Positions 44,891 through 54,075 of a stretch of DNA of 64,000 nt are shown piece after piece. Where the stretch lies: NCBI GenBank assembly GCA_021776655.1, contig JAJFFK010000027.1, positions 1 through 64,000 of the forward strand. The letters run 5' to 3'. Made by a program: the position numbers and the translations under genes. Positions within the stretch are counted from its first letter, which is position 1. The number at the start of each line of letters is the position of its first letter. Origin of the DNA: Henriciella sp. GTDB taxonomy: Bacteria > Pseudomonadota > Alphaproteobacteria > Caulobacterales > Hyphomonadaceae. Below the pieces are notes generated by a model that was given only the letters and a program-made list of their open reading frames with translations, made no database searches and was not told where the DNA came from.

Positions 44891-45931
44891 ATGAGTATGA
44901 GTGATTCAGCCAATCGTTTTGACCTGCTGCGGCTGGTTTTTGCGAGCACCGTCTTCATCTATCACGGCGTCACGCTGCCAGCGGTTGAGCTCGGCGGTGT
45001 GTTGGAGGGGCGATTGGCCGGATTGGCGCAGCTGTCTATTCAAGGGTTTTTCATTGTATCAGGCGCGCTGGTTTTCGGGTCGCTGCAGCGATCCAGCACT
45101 GTGTTGGATTATGTCGGTAAGCGGGTGCGGCGTTTGTATCCGGCCTATGCAGTGGTCATCCTGGTGCCGGTTTTGATCGCCTTGGTGATGACCTGGAGTG
45201 TTCCAGGGGCGGTCACTCAAATCGGGCAGTATGCGTTGGCCAATCTGGCTTTTTTGAATTTCTTGCAACCGGACCTACCGGGCTTGTTCGTTGGCCAGCG
45301 CTTTGGTGAGGTTAACGGCGCGCTGTGGACGCTGAAGATCGAGGTGATGTTCTATCTTGTTCTACCGGTGTTGGCATGGGGCTTGTCGCGGCTTGGCCGG
45401 TATTGGTGGTTGGGCCTTGCGGGTTTGTATATTGGCGGCGTCGCCTGGGCCATTTTGGTGCCGTATTGGGATCATTATTTGAGTGCGCAGGTCGCACGGC
45501 AATTGCCGGGGCAGATGGCGTTCTTTGCAGCAGGCATGGGGCTCTGGCGGTTGTTGCGGCACGCAAAGGCGCGGCCATCGGCGTTTGGACTGGTCGGGGC
45601 GGCGGTATTTGCGCTGTCATTTCTGGCACCTTGGCTAGAGGTGTTTCGGGCGGTCGGCCTGGCGGGATTGATCGGATGGGCGGCCTTTGCGCGTGGCCCA
45701 AATCTCAATGCTGCGCGCTGGGGCGACGTCAGTTACGGTGTCTATATTACGCATTTTCCAATCGTACAGGCTCTGATCATGGTCGGTCTGTTTTCTACGC
45801 TGGGGACGGTTGGGGGCTTTGCGCTGGCGGGCATTTTGGTTTTCGCTGCCAGTTACATTCTGTGGTGGAGTGTTGAGAAACCCGCCCTGCGGCGAAGCAG
45901 CCACTATCGCAAGGTTTCCAAATCGAATTGA
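44891..45931 (+). CDS. Acyltransferase family 3 membrane protein
   Basis: This 346-residue protein with about ten membrane helices has the acyltransferase-3 motif NRFDLLRLVFASTVFIYHG (R-x(10)-H) and FFIVSGALVFGSL at the N-terminus. Such proteins O-acetylate surface sugars or lipids. The exact substrate is unknown. It is read together with the downstream hydratase or alone, and it has no leucine pathway role. Confidence 0.8.
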   Translation: MSMSDSANRFDLLRLVFASTVFIYHGVTLPAVELGGVLEGRLAGLAQLSIQGFFIVSGALVFGSLQRSSTVLDYVGKRVRRLYPAYAVVILVPVLIALVMTWSVPGAVTQIGQYALANLAFLNFLQPDLPGLFVGQRFGEVNGALWTLKIEVMFYLVLPVLAWGLSRLGRYWWLGLAGLYIGGVAWAILVPYWDHYLSAQVARQLPGQMAFFAAGMGLWRLLRHAKARPSAFGLVGAAVFALSFLAPWLEVFRAVGLAGLIGWAAFARGPNLNAARWGDVSYGVYITHFPIVQALIMVGLFSTLGTVGGFALAGILVFAASYILWWSVEKPALRRSSHYRKVSKSN

Positions 45932-45973
45932 ATTGAGCTTGGACTTTAATCCAGTGCTGAGTAGGAGGCCGAA

Positions 45974-46765
45974 ATGGCGGAATATGAGACAATTACGCTA
46001 GATGCGACGCGTGAAGGCATTGCGATCCTGACCTTGAACCGGCCAGAGCGGCACAACGCTTTTAACGGGCAGGTGATCGAAGAACTAACCGACGCGCTGG
46101 AGACGCTGGAAGAGCAAGACACCTTGCGCATGGTGATTTTGCGCGGTGCAGGCAAAAGCTTTTCAGCCGGCGCTGACCTTGAGTGGATGAAGGCGGCGCA
46201 GCACTGGACCCGCGAGGACAATGAGGCCGATGCGATGGCGCTGGCGGTGATGCTGCGCAAGCTGGCCGAGTTGCCGCAGATGACGCTGGCGCTGGTTCAA
46301 GGCGCGGCGATGGGCGGCGGCGCTGGACTGGTTGCGGCCTGCGATATTTCTGTCGCGATGCAGGGCACGACATTCAGCTTTTCCGAGGTGCGTCTGGGAT
46401 TAACTCCGGCGACCATTTCGCCTTTCGTTATTTCGGCGATAGGGCCGCGCTGGGCCAAAGCCTTGTTTGTCACTGGCGAGCGGTTTGATGCTGACTATGC
46501 CAAACGTATCGGTCTGGTCCAATATACCGTCAAAGATGCAAGCGAGATGGCCGAGATGGAAGAACATCTTGCTGATCTTGCCATGGCCGCAGCGCCGGGC
46601 GCGGTGCGGGATGCCAAGAATCTGGTGCTTGATTTCGCCGGCGAACAGCTGAGCGACGCGCTGAGCCGGGAGAGCGCCAAACGTATTGCGGCCCGCCGGA
46701 TTAGCGATGAAGGTAAAGAAGGCCTGTCAGCCTTTTTGGAGAAGCGGAAGCCCGATTGGGCTTGA
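45974..46765 (+). CDS. Enoyl-CoA hydratase family protein, probably methylglutaconyl-CoA hydratase
   Basis: The 263-residue crotonase-fold protein has the oxyanion residues in FSAGADLEWM and QGAAMGGGAGLVAACD, and the helix SEVRLGLTPATISPFVI, in which the LGLTPA pattern is typical of methylglutaconyl-CoA hydratases. Its position between mccB and mccA supports hydration of 3-methylglutaconyl-CoA to HMG-CoA. GTAGGAGG precedes the ATG. HMG-CoA lyase is not seen in the window. Confidence 0.8.
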   Translation: MAEYETITLDATREGIAILTLNRPERHNAFNGQVIEELTDALETLEEQDTLRMVILRGAGKSFSAGADLEWMKAAQHWTREDNEADAMALAVMLRKLAELPQMTLALVQGAAMGGGAGLVAACDISVAMQGTTFSFSEVRLGLTPATISPFVISAIGPRWAKALFVTGERFDADYAKRIGLVQYTVKDASEMAEMEEHLADLAMAAAPGAVRDAKNLVLDFAGEQLSDALSRESAKRIAARRISDEGKEGLSAFLEKRKPDWA

Positions 46766-46776
46766 GGCAACCCGCG

Positions 46777-47118
46777 CTAACTCGCGCCGGGAATGGCTCC
46801 AACCGGAAGCCCCCAACCTTTCAGGATATCCATGATACCCACCCACGGATTGACCCCGGTTAGAGATTCAATCTGGTTCTGGAAGACAAAAATCACGACA
46901 CCAAACATGATCACATAGACCACAAACTGCATGGCAGATTTTAGCAGGAAGGCCCCTGCGCTGCCTGCTACAAGGCCGACACCGCCTAGAATCATTGCGC
47001 CGGCAATCGGTGTAAGATTATCCACATTCGCCGCGTGTGTGTAGCCGATATAACCGCCAACGCCTGCGCCGATGATGCCGGCAAGGCTGCTCAGTTTTGC
47101 ACCTGATGCATAAGCCAT
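46777..47118 (-). CDS. Small hypothetical membrane protein
   Basis: This 113-residue protein has three hydrophobic helices (SSLAGIIGAGVGGYIGYTH, AMILGGVGLVAGSAGAFLL, FVVYVIMFGVVIFVF) and short loops. No family is recognised. It is encoded on the minus strand between the hydratase and mccA genes, divergent from mccA, and interrupts the leucine degradation genes. Confidence 0.6.
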   Translation of the reverse strand: MAYASGAKLSSLAGIIGAGVGGYIGYTHAANVDNLTPIAGAMILGGVGLVAGSAGAFLLKSAMQFVVYVIMFGVVIFVFQNQIESLTGVNPWVGIMDILKGWGLPVGAIPGAS

Positions 47119-47221
47119 ATGTCTTCCCCTTTAACTTTGGTCAAAGGCAGCTTAGGCGATATGTAAGGGTAAACAAGATGGTTTTCGACATGAACGCCAG
47201 CGAAACGGGGCAGGGCATGAC

Positions 47222-49123
47222 ATGATTACATCGCTTTTGATCGCAAACCGGGGCGAGATTGCCTGCCGGATCATGCGGACCTGCCGGGCGCTCGGGGTGC
47301 GAACCATCGCGGTTTATTCCGATGCCGACGCCTATGCCAAACATGTGCGTGAGGCCGATGAGGCGGTTTGGATCGGGGCTTCTCCGGCAGCAGACTCCTA
47401 TCTTGATGGCGCACGGATTATTGCCGCCGCAAAACAGACAGGGGCTGAAGCTATTCATCCGGGATACGGCTTTCTATCAGAGAACGCCGCGTTTGCTGAA
47501 GCGGTGGTTGCGGCCGGTCTGATCTGGGTTGGGCCGAAGGCGGAAACGATCACCGCGATGGGCCTGAAAGATCGCGCCAAAGCCATCGCCGAAAAAGCGG
47601 GTGTGCCGGTCTTGCCGGGATATCGCGGCGAAGCGCAGGACGCGCCCGCGCTAATCAAAGAGGCGGAGAAGGTCGGCTATCCTCTGCTGATCAAGGCGGT
47701 GGCAGGCGGCGGTGGGCGTGGCATTCGCCTCGTCACCAAGGCCAAAGCCCTGGCTGGCGAGTTGGAAAGTGCCGTGCGCGAGGCCGAGGCCTCATTTGGC
47801 GATGGCCGCGTCATGCTGGAGAAACTGGTCGAGCAGCCGCGCCATATCGAAGTGCAAGTGTTTGGCGATAGCCATGGCGGTGGAGTGCACCTGTATGAGC
47901 GCGATTGCTCATTACAGCGTCGGCGCCAAAAGGTCATCGAGGAAGCTCCGGCCCCCGGCATGCCGAAAGCCGTCCGGAAAGCGATGTGCGATGCGGCGGT
48001 AAAGCTGACCAAGGCGGTGAACTATGAAGGCGCAGGGACTGTAGAATTTATCGTTGATGGTGCGCAGCCACTCAGCGTCGACACGTTCTGGTTCCTGGAA
48101 ATGAACACGCGGCTGCAGGTCGAGCACCCGGTTACGGAAATGGTCACCGGCACCGATCTGGTCGAATGGCAATTGCGGGTTGCGAGCGGTGAGACACTTC
48201 CCCTAAAGCAAAAAGAGATCACCCTTTGGGGTCATGCAATTGAAGCGCGGATCTGCGCTGAAGACCCGGCTGAGGATTTCCGGCCTGGCGCTGGCCTGAT
48301 CGAAGAGTTTGGTATGCTGGCCGATGAGGACGAGGATTGGCTGCGCTGGGAAGCGGGGTTTGAAACCGGCGACCGGGTTCCGGCAGTGTACGACTCGTTG
48401 ATTGCGAAACTGGTCGTCGCTGGTGAAACCCGCGATGAGGCGAATGAGCGATTGATCGACACGCTGGCCCATTTGCAGCTGGTTGGTGTGCCGGGCAATG
48501 TTGGGTTCCTGCGCCGTTGTGCAATGGCGGACGCCTTTGGTCGCGGCACCCACCATGTCAATTGGATCGCGGAGCAAGGCGATACGCTGACTCAGCCATC
48601 AGCCGCGCATCAGCACGCGTCGGTGATGGCCGTCTGTGACCTGCAACTCGATCGCGGCGGCGACATGCCGTGGTCAATTCAGGATGGCTGGCGCGCCAAT
48701 CGTGCTGCGGGTCTCAAAACGCCGGTTGAAGTGGGCGCGGACACGGATTGGTTCGATCCACGCGCGCATGATGTTGATGAGGATATTCCATTGGCCCTGG
48801 TCACGGATCTGTCCGAGCGCCGATTTGCAGTTACCACAGGCGGCGACTCGTTTTTGGTTAGCATCCCAGATTTTGAGGCCGAAGCCGAAGCTTTAGCGGG
48901 CGGTGATGCGGTCAAGGCACCAATGCCGGGCAAGCTTATCGCGATCAATGTCAAAGTCGGCGATACGGTTGAGAAGGGTCAGGTCCTGGCTGTGATGGAA
49001 GCGATGAAGATGGAACACTCACTGCCTGCACCGCGTGATGGTGTGGTCGAGACGGTCGATGCCGAGCTTGGCGCACAGGTTGGCGAGGGGCATGTGCTCA
49101 TCGGTCTGGTGGAAGAGGGGTGA
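47222..49123 (+). CDS. mccA: Methylcrotonyl-CoA carboxylase, biotin-carrying alpha subunit
   Basis: The 633-residue protein has a biotin carboxylase domain (SLLIANRGEIACRIMRTC, AGGGGRGIRLV, EMNTRLQVEHPVTEM) and a C-terminal biotinyl domain with the biotin Lys in MEAMKMEHS (about residue 596). Its position with ivd, mccB and a methylglutaconyl-CoA hydratase identifies it as the MCC subunit rather than a second propionyl-CoA carboxylase. The ATG overlaps a short upstream CATGACATGATT region without a clear Shine-Dalgarno. Confidence 0.88.
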   Translation: MITSLLIANRGEIACRIMRTCRALGVRTIAVYSDADAYAKHVREADEAVWIGASPAADSYLDGARIIAAAKQTGAEAIHPGYGFLSENAAFAEAVVAAGLIWVGPKAETITAMGLKDRAKAIAEKAGVPVLPGYRGEAQDAPALIKEAEKVGYPLLIKAVAGGGGRGIRLVTKAKALAGELESAVREAEASFGDGRVMLEKLVEQPRHIEVQVFGDSHGGGVHLYERDCSLQRRRQKVIEEAPAPGMPKAVRKAMCDAAVKLTKAVNYEGAGTVEFIVDGAQPLSVDTFWFLEMNTRLQVEHPVTEMVTGTDLVEWQLRVASGETLPLKQKEITLWGHAIEARICAEDPAEDFRPGAGLIEEFGMLADEDEDWLRWEAGFETGDRVPAVYDSLIAKLVVAGETRDEANERLIDTLAHLQLVGVPGNVGFLRRCAMADAFGRGTHHVNWIAEQGDTLTQPSAAHQHASVMAVCDLQLDRGGDMPWSIQDGWRANRAAGLKTPVEVGADTDWFDPRAHDVDEDIPLALVTDLSERRFAVTTGGDSFLVSIPDFEAEAEALAGGDAVKAPMPGKLIAINVKVGDTVEKGQVLAVMEAMKMEHSLPAPRDGVVETVDAELGAQVGEGHVLIGLVEEG

Positions 49124-49236
49124 TTTTTGGGGGATTGCGCCGGTCGGTTCCCCATAAAAATCCGCCAGATCGCCCATTCTACTTGTTGTCTTGCAAAATC
49201 AATCCGACCGAAACAAGCCCCATCCTATAAAGTTGC

Positions 49237-49770
49237 ATGGTCGAAAAAATGAATGACGAAGTGATGCGCTGGCTGGTGCGTCACTCAAGAGAGGTGCAGG
49301 TGCGACTAGCACTTGGACATAGCATAACGGCGATAGCAGAAACCTTTGGATGTGGCCGCGATACGGTCACACGCCATATCGAGCTGGAAGCCTTCAGCGT
49401 GCCTTCTTCGAGTGCGGAGATACTATCCCTCGCAGTTGAAGTGGAAGGACACAAAGTGATTGAGGACGTGTTCGGCGCAATGCCCGGATCGGCGGCGCAA
49501 GCCCGGCTGCGCACCAGTCTGCTGGCATTTTCCAAACCCAGCCGGACGCTGTCAAATGACGAGGAGACAGGGATGAAAAGTTTGAAAGATCTTGAGGAGA
49601 TGGCCGACGATGAGTTGCGAGATTATGTGGCATCTCTGGTGCCAGGACTGGAGGTCAAGGACGCTCGAGCCCCTGACGAGACAACAAGTGGATCTGATGG
49701 CAAAATATCCGTTCCTGATGACGGCACGCCCGGAACAGAAACCACCAAAGCCGGGGACAAGCTGGCGTAA
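49237..49770 (+). CDS. GTA small terminase-like protein (g1)
   Basis: First gene of the gene transfer agent cluster. The 177-residue protein has an N-terminal helix-turn-helix (LALGHSITAIAETFGCGRDT), a helical centre and an acidic C-terminus, as expected for GTA g1 proteins that recognise DNA and dock to the large terminase. Its 3' end overlaps the terL start by 74 bp. The 113 bp before it should contain the cluster promoter, but I could not define one with confidence. Confidence 0.7.
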   Translation: MVEKMNDEVMRWLVRHSREVQVRLALGHSITAIAETFGCGRDTVTRHIELEAFSVPSSSAEILSLAVEVEGHKVIEDVFGAMPGSAAQARLRTSLLAFSKPSRTLSNDEETGMKSLKDLEEMADDELRDYVASLVPGLEVKDARAPDETTSGSDGKISVPDDGTPGTETTKAGDKLA

Positions 49771-50926
49771 CTGGCTGTTCATGGGCGGACGCGGCGCTGG
49801 CAAGACCAGAGCCGGGGCAGAATGGATACGCTTTGCGATAAATTCCGGGGGTTGCAGACGCGTGGCGCTGGTCGGGGCGACCCTTGGCGAGGTACGTGAA
49901 GTGATGATTGAAGGGCCGTCCGGCCTGCGTGAGATCGGTGACACGAAGGAATATTGTCCCACATATAACGTCTCTCGGCGGCGGCTTGAATGGCCAAATG
50001 GCGCAGTTGGACTGGTGTTCTCAGCTGAGGATGCCGACAGTTTGCGAGGCCCGCAATTTGATGCGGCCTGGTGCGACGAGATTGCCGTTTGGCCAGATGG
50101 CGAAGCGGTATGGGACAATTTGCAAATGGCGCTGCGGCTCGGGTCCAACCCGCGCTGTGTCGCGACAACGACCCCGCGTCCAGTGCCGCTGGTCAAGCGG
50201 TTGGTTGCCGGTGAGGCCATGGTGACACGTGCCACGACAGGCGACAATGCGGCCCATCTGGCCGACGGGTTTGTGGCGCAAATCACCCGCCTCTATGGCG
50301 GAACAATATTGGGTCGTCAGGAACTCGGCGGTGAACTGATCGAGGATCCGGTCGGTGCCTTGTGGACACGTAGCGCGATCAGCTCCAATCGGGTGCTCAT
50401 CGCGCCGGACAGATTTGAAGATATTGTGGTGGCGATTGACCCCCCGGCGACCAGCGGTCCGAAGGCCGATGCTTGCGGGATTGTTGCGGCAGGTGTCGCG
50501 GCTGCAGACGGGTTCGGGAAACGATGTTTCGTTCTCAGCGACGCCACTACGCAAGGCCTGCGCCCGCTTGATTGGGGCGCACGCGCGGTGGCACTGGCGC
50601 GTCAGGTCGGGGCATCCTGCATCATTGCAGAGGCCAATCAGGGCGGCGAGATGGTCACTGCGGTGTTAGAGAGCGCTGGCTGTGATCTGCCGGTTCGGCT
50701 GGTACATGCGCGATTGGGCAAACGTGCCCGCGCGGCGCCGGTCGCGGCTTTGTATGCGCGCGGACAGGTCGCACATGTTGGGGTTCTACCCGCTTTGGAA
50801 GACGAAATGTGCCGGTTTGGCGCGGCGGGCTTTCAAGGCTCTCCCGACCGGGTTGATGCACTGGTTTGGGCGGTCAATGTTTTGATGCTGGAACGTGGCG
50901 CGGAGCCGCGCGTTCGGCGCATCTAA
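49697..50926 (+). CDS. GTA large terminase (g2)
   Basis: The packaging motor ATPase/nuclease. The 409-residue protein shows Walker A FMGGRGAGKTRAGAEW, Walker B-like FDAAWCDEI, and the nuclease domain with DIVVAIDPPATSG (first Asp), IIAEANQGGEMV and the C-terminal DRVDALVWAVNVL acidic site. This matches phage and GTA DNA-packaging proteins. The ATG at 49697 with AGTGGA upstream is the best start; the frame is open back to 49592. Confidence 0.88.
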   Translation: MAKYPFLMTARPEQKPPKPGTSWRNWLFMGGRGAGKTRAGAEWIRFAINSGGCRRVALVGATLGEVREVMIEGPSGLREIGDTKEYCPTYNVSRRRLEWPNGAVGLVFSAEDADSLRGPQFDAAWCDEIAVWPDGEAVWDNLQMALRLGSNPRCVATTTPRPVPLVKRLVAGEAMVTRATTGDNAAHLADGFVAQITRLYGGTILGRQELGGELIEDPVGALWTRSAISSNRVLIAPDRFEDIVVAIDPPATSGPKADACGIVAAGVAAADGFGKRCFVLSDATTQGLRPLDWGARAVALARQVGASCIIAEANQGGEMVTAVLESAGCDLPVRLVHARLGKRARAAPVAALYARGQVAHVGVLPALEDEMCRFGAAGFQGSPDRVDALVWAVNVLMLERGAEPRVRRI

Positions 50927-50982
50927 GCTAAACTCAAAATTTAAAAATCCACACCCCGGCAATACGCCGGGATGAGAGAGGT

Positions 50983-52101
50983 ATGCAAATGAAATGGCCA
51001 TGGCAGACTACGGAACAAAAGAGCGCGACATCAATGATCGCCCTGTCACAACTTCCCAACGCAGTTTGGGGGCGCGTCGACGCGGGCGCATTGATGCGCG
51101 ATGGCTTTGCAGGCAATGCTGTTGTCTATCGCTGTGTGCGGATGATTGCCGAGGCGGCGGCGTCTATCCCGCTGGTCTGTAGCGATCAGGCGGCGGCAAG
51201 TCTGCTGCGCGCGCCATCACCGGAAGATAGCGGGCGGGCGTTGATTGAACGCTTATATGCCGATCTGCAGATCACCGGCAATGCCTGGGTCGAAGCTGTA
51301 ACCTTGATGGATGAGCAAGTGCCGCGCGGGCTGTTTGCCCTGCGTCCAGACACGGTTCGGGTGCTGAAAGATGAGCGCGGACATGTCACTGGATACGGCG
51401 TCAGGGCCGGACGAGGCGAGCGGGTCATCGGCAAGGAGGCTGACGGGTGGAGCTCGGTTCTACACCTGAAACTCTATCATCCGAGCGACCCTTATTATGG
51501 CTTCGCGCCATTGGCAGCGGCGCGCAAAGCGCTGGATGTGCATACTGGCGCGACGAGTTGGGCCAAGGCCTTGCTTGATAATGCGGCGCGCCCATCCGGG
51601 GCACTGATCTATGGCAAGGATGGTGGTCGGCTGAGCGATGAGCAGTTTGACCGTTTGAAATCGGAATTGACTGCTGAGCATGCGGGCGCAGCGAATGCCG
51701 GACGGCCCTTATTGCTGGAAGGCGGCCTGGAATGGCGACCAATGTCGCTGACCCCGGCGGAGATGGACTTTCGTGAGACCCGTTACGCCGCAGCGCGAGA
51801 GATTGCGTTGGCTTTTGGTGTGCCACCGATGCTGCTGGGTATTCCCGGCGACAATACATATGCAACTTACAAAGAAGCCAATACCGCGTTCTGGCGCCTG
51901 ACTGTCTTGCCATTGGTGGTGAAAACCGCCGAGGCTCTTGCTATCTGGCTTGGCGGGCGGTTCGACGATGTTGAAGTCGGTCCAAACCTGGAAGACGTTC
52001 CGGCCTTTGCCGCAGAGCGCGAGGCGCTTTGGACACGGGTCAGCGATGCGGCGTTTCTGAGCGTTGCTGAGAAGCGCGAAATGCTCGGTCTCAAACCATG
52101 A
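50983..52101 (+). CDS. GTA portal protein (g3)
   Basis: This HK97-type portal protein forms the dodecameric DNA entry ring. The 372-residue length is normal for GTAs. It contains GNAVVYRCVRMIAEAAASIP near the N-terminus, ITGNAWVEAVTL and the conserved LLGIPGDNTYATYKEANTAF near residue 300. AGAGAGG precedes the ATG. Its stop overlaps the next small gene as ATGA. Confidence 0.9.
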   Translation: MQMKWPWQTTEQKSATSMIALSQLPNAVWGRVDAGALMRDGFAGNAVVYRCVRMIAEAAASIPLVCSDQAAASLLRAPSPEDSGRALIERLYADLQITGNAWVEAVTLMDEQVPRGLFALRPDTVRVLKDERGHVTGYGVRAGRGERVIGKEADGWSSVLHLKLYHPSDPYYGFAPLAAARKALDVHTGATSWAKALLDNAARPSGALIYGKDGGRLSDEQFDRLKSELTAEHAGAANAGRPLLLEGGLEWRPMSLTPAEMDFRETRYAAAREIALAFGVPPMLLGIPGDNTYATYKEANTAFWRLTVLPLVVKTAEALAIWLGGRFDDVEVGPNLEDVPAFAAEREALWTRVSDAAFLSVAEKREMLGLKP

Positions 52102-52319
52102 TTGAGCGCAAGGTGACTTTGGCATTGTTGCTCGCGGTAGCCATTCAGACTGGCGGCGCATTGATGTGGGCCGGGGCGGCTGCAGAACGGATATCGGTAT
52201 TGGAGCAAAGCGCTGAACAGGCCCGGCCTGTGGCAGAGAGGCTGGCGCGCGTGGAAGCTGAATTGGAAGCGATGCGGGCGCAGCTCGACCGGATTGAAAA
52301 CAAGGTTGAGCGGCTATGA
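52098..52319 (+). CDS. GTA g3.5-like small protein
   Basis: This 73-residue protein has an N-terminal membrane-like helix (VTLALLLAVAIQTGGALMWA) and a coiled-coil C-terminus (RLARVEAELEAMRAQLDRIE). It occupies the g3.5 place between portal and protease and is coupled on both sides by overlapping ATGA start/stop codons. The function is unknown. Confidence 0.65.
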   Translation: MIERKVTLALLLAVAIQTGGALMWAGAAAERISVLEQSAEQARPVAERLARVEAELEAMRAQLDRIENKVERL

Positions 52320-52735
52320 GGGCGGCGCTGTGTGCGTTGCCTGATCCCAAATCTCCGGTTCTGATTGAAGGTTATGCATCGCTGTTCGGTGTCGCCGACA
52401 CAGTGGGCGATGTCGTGCGGGCGGGCGCTTTTGCGCGCTCATTGCGCGGCGGCGGTGTGCCGATGCTGCTGCAACACAAGAACGGTGTGATCGCTGGGCG
52501 GTGGGTCCGGATGATTGAAGATGGGCGCGGGCTTTACGTTCGCGGCCTGATTGAAAGTGCTGGTGCCAAGGCTTTGGCGTTGGCTGGTGGGCTGGATGGT
52601 CTGTCGATTGGGTTTCGTCCGCGGGTTTGGACCCCGCGGGTCGAGCAGGGCCGGGTTCTGGCGGATGTTGAATTGGTTGAGGTGTCACTGGTCGCCGAGC
52701 CGATGCACCGTCAAGCGCGGTTTAAAGTGGTTTAG
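52316..52735 (+). CDS. GTA prohead protease (g4, HK97 type)
   Basis: This 139-residue serine protease would trim the capsid N-terminus. It has EGYASLFGVADTVGDVV, the catalytic His in MLLQHKNGVIAGRW and the catalytic Ser in LDGLSIGFRPR, followed by VELVEVSLVAEPMH. Its ATG overlaps the previous stop. Confidence 0.88.
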   Translation: MRAALCALPDPKSPVLIEGYASLFGVADTVGDVVRAGAFARSLRGGGVPMLLQHKNGVIAGRWVRMIEDGRGLYVRGLIESAGAKALALAGGLDGLSIGFRPRVWTPRVEQGRVLADVELVEVSLVAEPMHRQARFKVV

Positions 52736-52751
52736 GTCTGAAGGAGAACAA

Positions 52752-53924
52752 ATGACCAAAGAAACGAAAATGGCAGGCAGCGGGAGCAAAGCTCTGGCCG
52801 CCGATATGATGGCAACATTCGAGGCCTATAAGGTGGCCAATGATGAGCGCCTGACCGAGATGGAGCGCAAAGGCGCTGCCGATACGCTACTTGATGACAA
52901 GCTACACAAGCTCGACAAGCGCCTGGATGCGCTGAGCTTGAAAGCGGCGCGGCCTGATGTGGCCGCAGCGCCCGAGACGGGAGCGCATAACGAAGCCTGG
53001 AGCCGTTATATGCGGGCCGGCGATGAAAGCGGCCTGGCTAGGCTGGACACCAAAGCACTGTCGGCGGGCACTGATGATCAGGGCGGCTATGTTGCGCCAC
53101 CTGAGCTTGACCGCCTGATTGAAGCGCGGTTGATGCAAACCTCGCCAATGCGTCAGATTGCAACCGTGCGTCAGACTTCGGCTGGCGTGTACCGCAAGCC
53201 GGTTAGCCTCGGTGTTGGTGCGCAATGGGCGGGTGAAACCGCAGTGCGGCCCGAGACCACAACGGCGGGGCTGAGCTTGCTCGAATTCCCGGCCGGCGAG
53301 CTTTACGCGATGCCAGCGGCGACGCAGACATTGCTGGAAGATTCCTATGCCGACGTAGACGAATGGCTGGCCGATGAGGTCGAAGCGGCGTTCAGCGTAC
53401 AGGAAAGCGCAGCCTTCGTGGCAGGCGATGGTGTGGCCAAGCCGAAGGGCTTCCTCGACTATACGATTGTCGATGATGCGGTACAGGCCTGGGGCGAGAT
53501 CGGCTCAATCCCCGGTAACTTTACACTCGCCGATGCGGGCGATCAGCTGATCGACCTGATCCATACGCCCAAGAGTCAGTTTCGGGTCAATGGCCGGTTT
53601 GTGATGAACCGCCGTACCGCCGCAATTGTCCGCAAGCTGAAGGGCAGCGACGGCCACTATCTCTGGGCACCGGGCGCAGCGGGCGAAGCCTCGACAGTGC
53701 TCGGCTATCCGGTCACGGAGCTGGAAGACATGCCAGATATCGGCATCGGCAATGCGGCGATTGCGTTTGGTGATTTCCGGCGTGGCTATCTGATTGCAGA
53801 CCGTCAGGGCGCACGCGTCCTGCGCGATCCGTTCTCGGCCAAACCATACGTCTTGTTCTACACGACCAAGCGCGTCGGCGGCGGTGTCCAGAACTTCGAC
53901 GCCATCAAAACGATGGTGTTCTAG
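52752..53924 (+). CDS. GTA major capsid protein (g5, HK97 fold)
   Basis: The 390-residue protein has a helical charged N-terminal delta-like region (about 1-100, expected to be removed by g4), then the HK97 fold beginning near KALSAGTDDQGGYVAPPELD, and the C-terminal DFRRGYLIADRQGARVLRDP and VLFYTTKRVGGGVQNFDA. A strong AAGGAG (52741-52746) precedes the ATG, which suits high expression. The frame is open upstream to 52551, but that part overlaps the protease gene. Confidence 0.92.
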   Translation: MTKETKMAGSGSKALAADMMATFEAYKVANDERLTEMERKGAADTLLDDKLHKLDKRLDALSLKAARPDVAAAPETGAHNEAWSRYMRAGDESGLARLDTKALSAGTDDQGGYVAPPELDRLIEARLMQTSPMRQIATVRQTSAGVYRKPVSLGVGAQWAGETAVRPETTTAGLSLLEFPAGELYAMPAATQTLLEDSYADVDEWLADEVEAAFSVQESAAFVAGDGVAKPKGFLDYTIVDDAVQAWGEIGSIPGNFTLADAGDQLIDLIHTPKSQFRVNGRFVMNRRTAAIVRKLKGSDGHYLWAPGAAGEASTVLGYPVTELEDMPDIGIGNAAIAFGDFRRGYLIADRQGARVLRDPFSAKPYVLFYTTKRVGGGVQNFDAIKTMVF

Positions 53925-53933
53925 CAGCTAAAA

Positions 53934-53973
53934 CTGGGTCCCGGATAAGCGCGAGGGCGCTTTCCGGGATGAC
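53934..53973. repeat. Dispersed palindromic element between GTA capsid and g6
   Basis: CTGGGTCCCGGAT and TCCGGGATGAC frame AAGCGCGAGGGCGCTT and match the right arm of the element at 38129-38212. A second hairpin (TTCCCGCTTGCGTGGGAA, 54029-54046) lies further on in the same 151-bp gap. It is the largest gap between structural genes of the cluster apart from the one that holds the DM13 gene. Confidence 0.7.
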
Positions 53974-54075
53974 AGGGGAGACCTTGATTTCGGTTTTGTG
54001 CAGCGGACAGCGATCATGATGCACGAGGTTCCCGCTTGCGTGGGAATGAGCGGTTTTGATTTGAAAGAAAACAAA

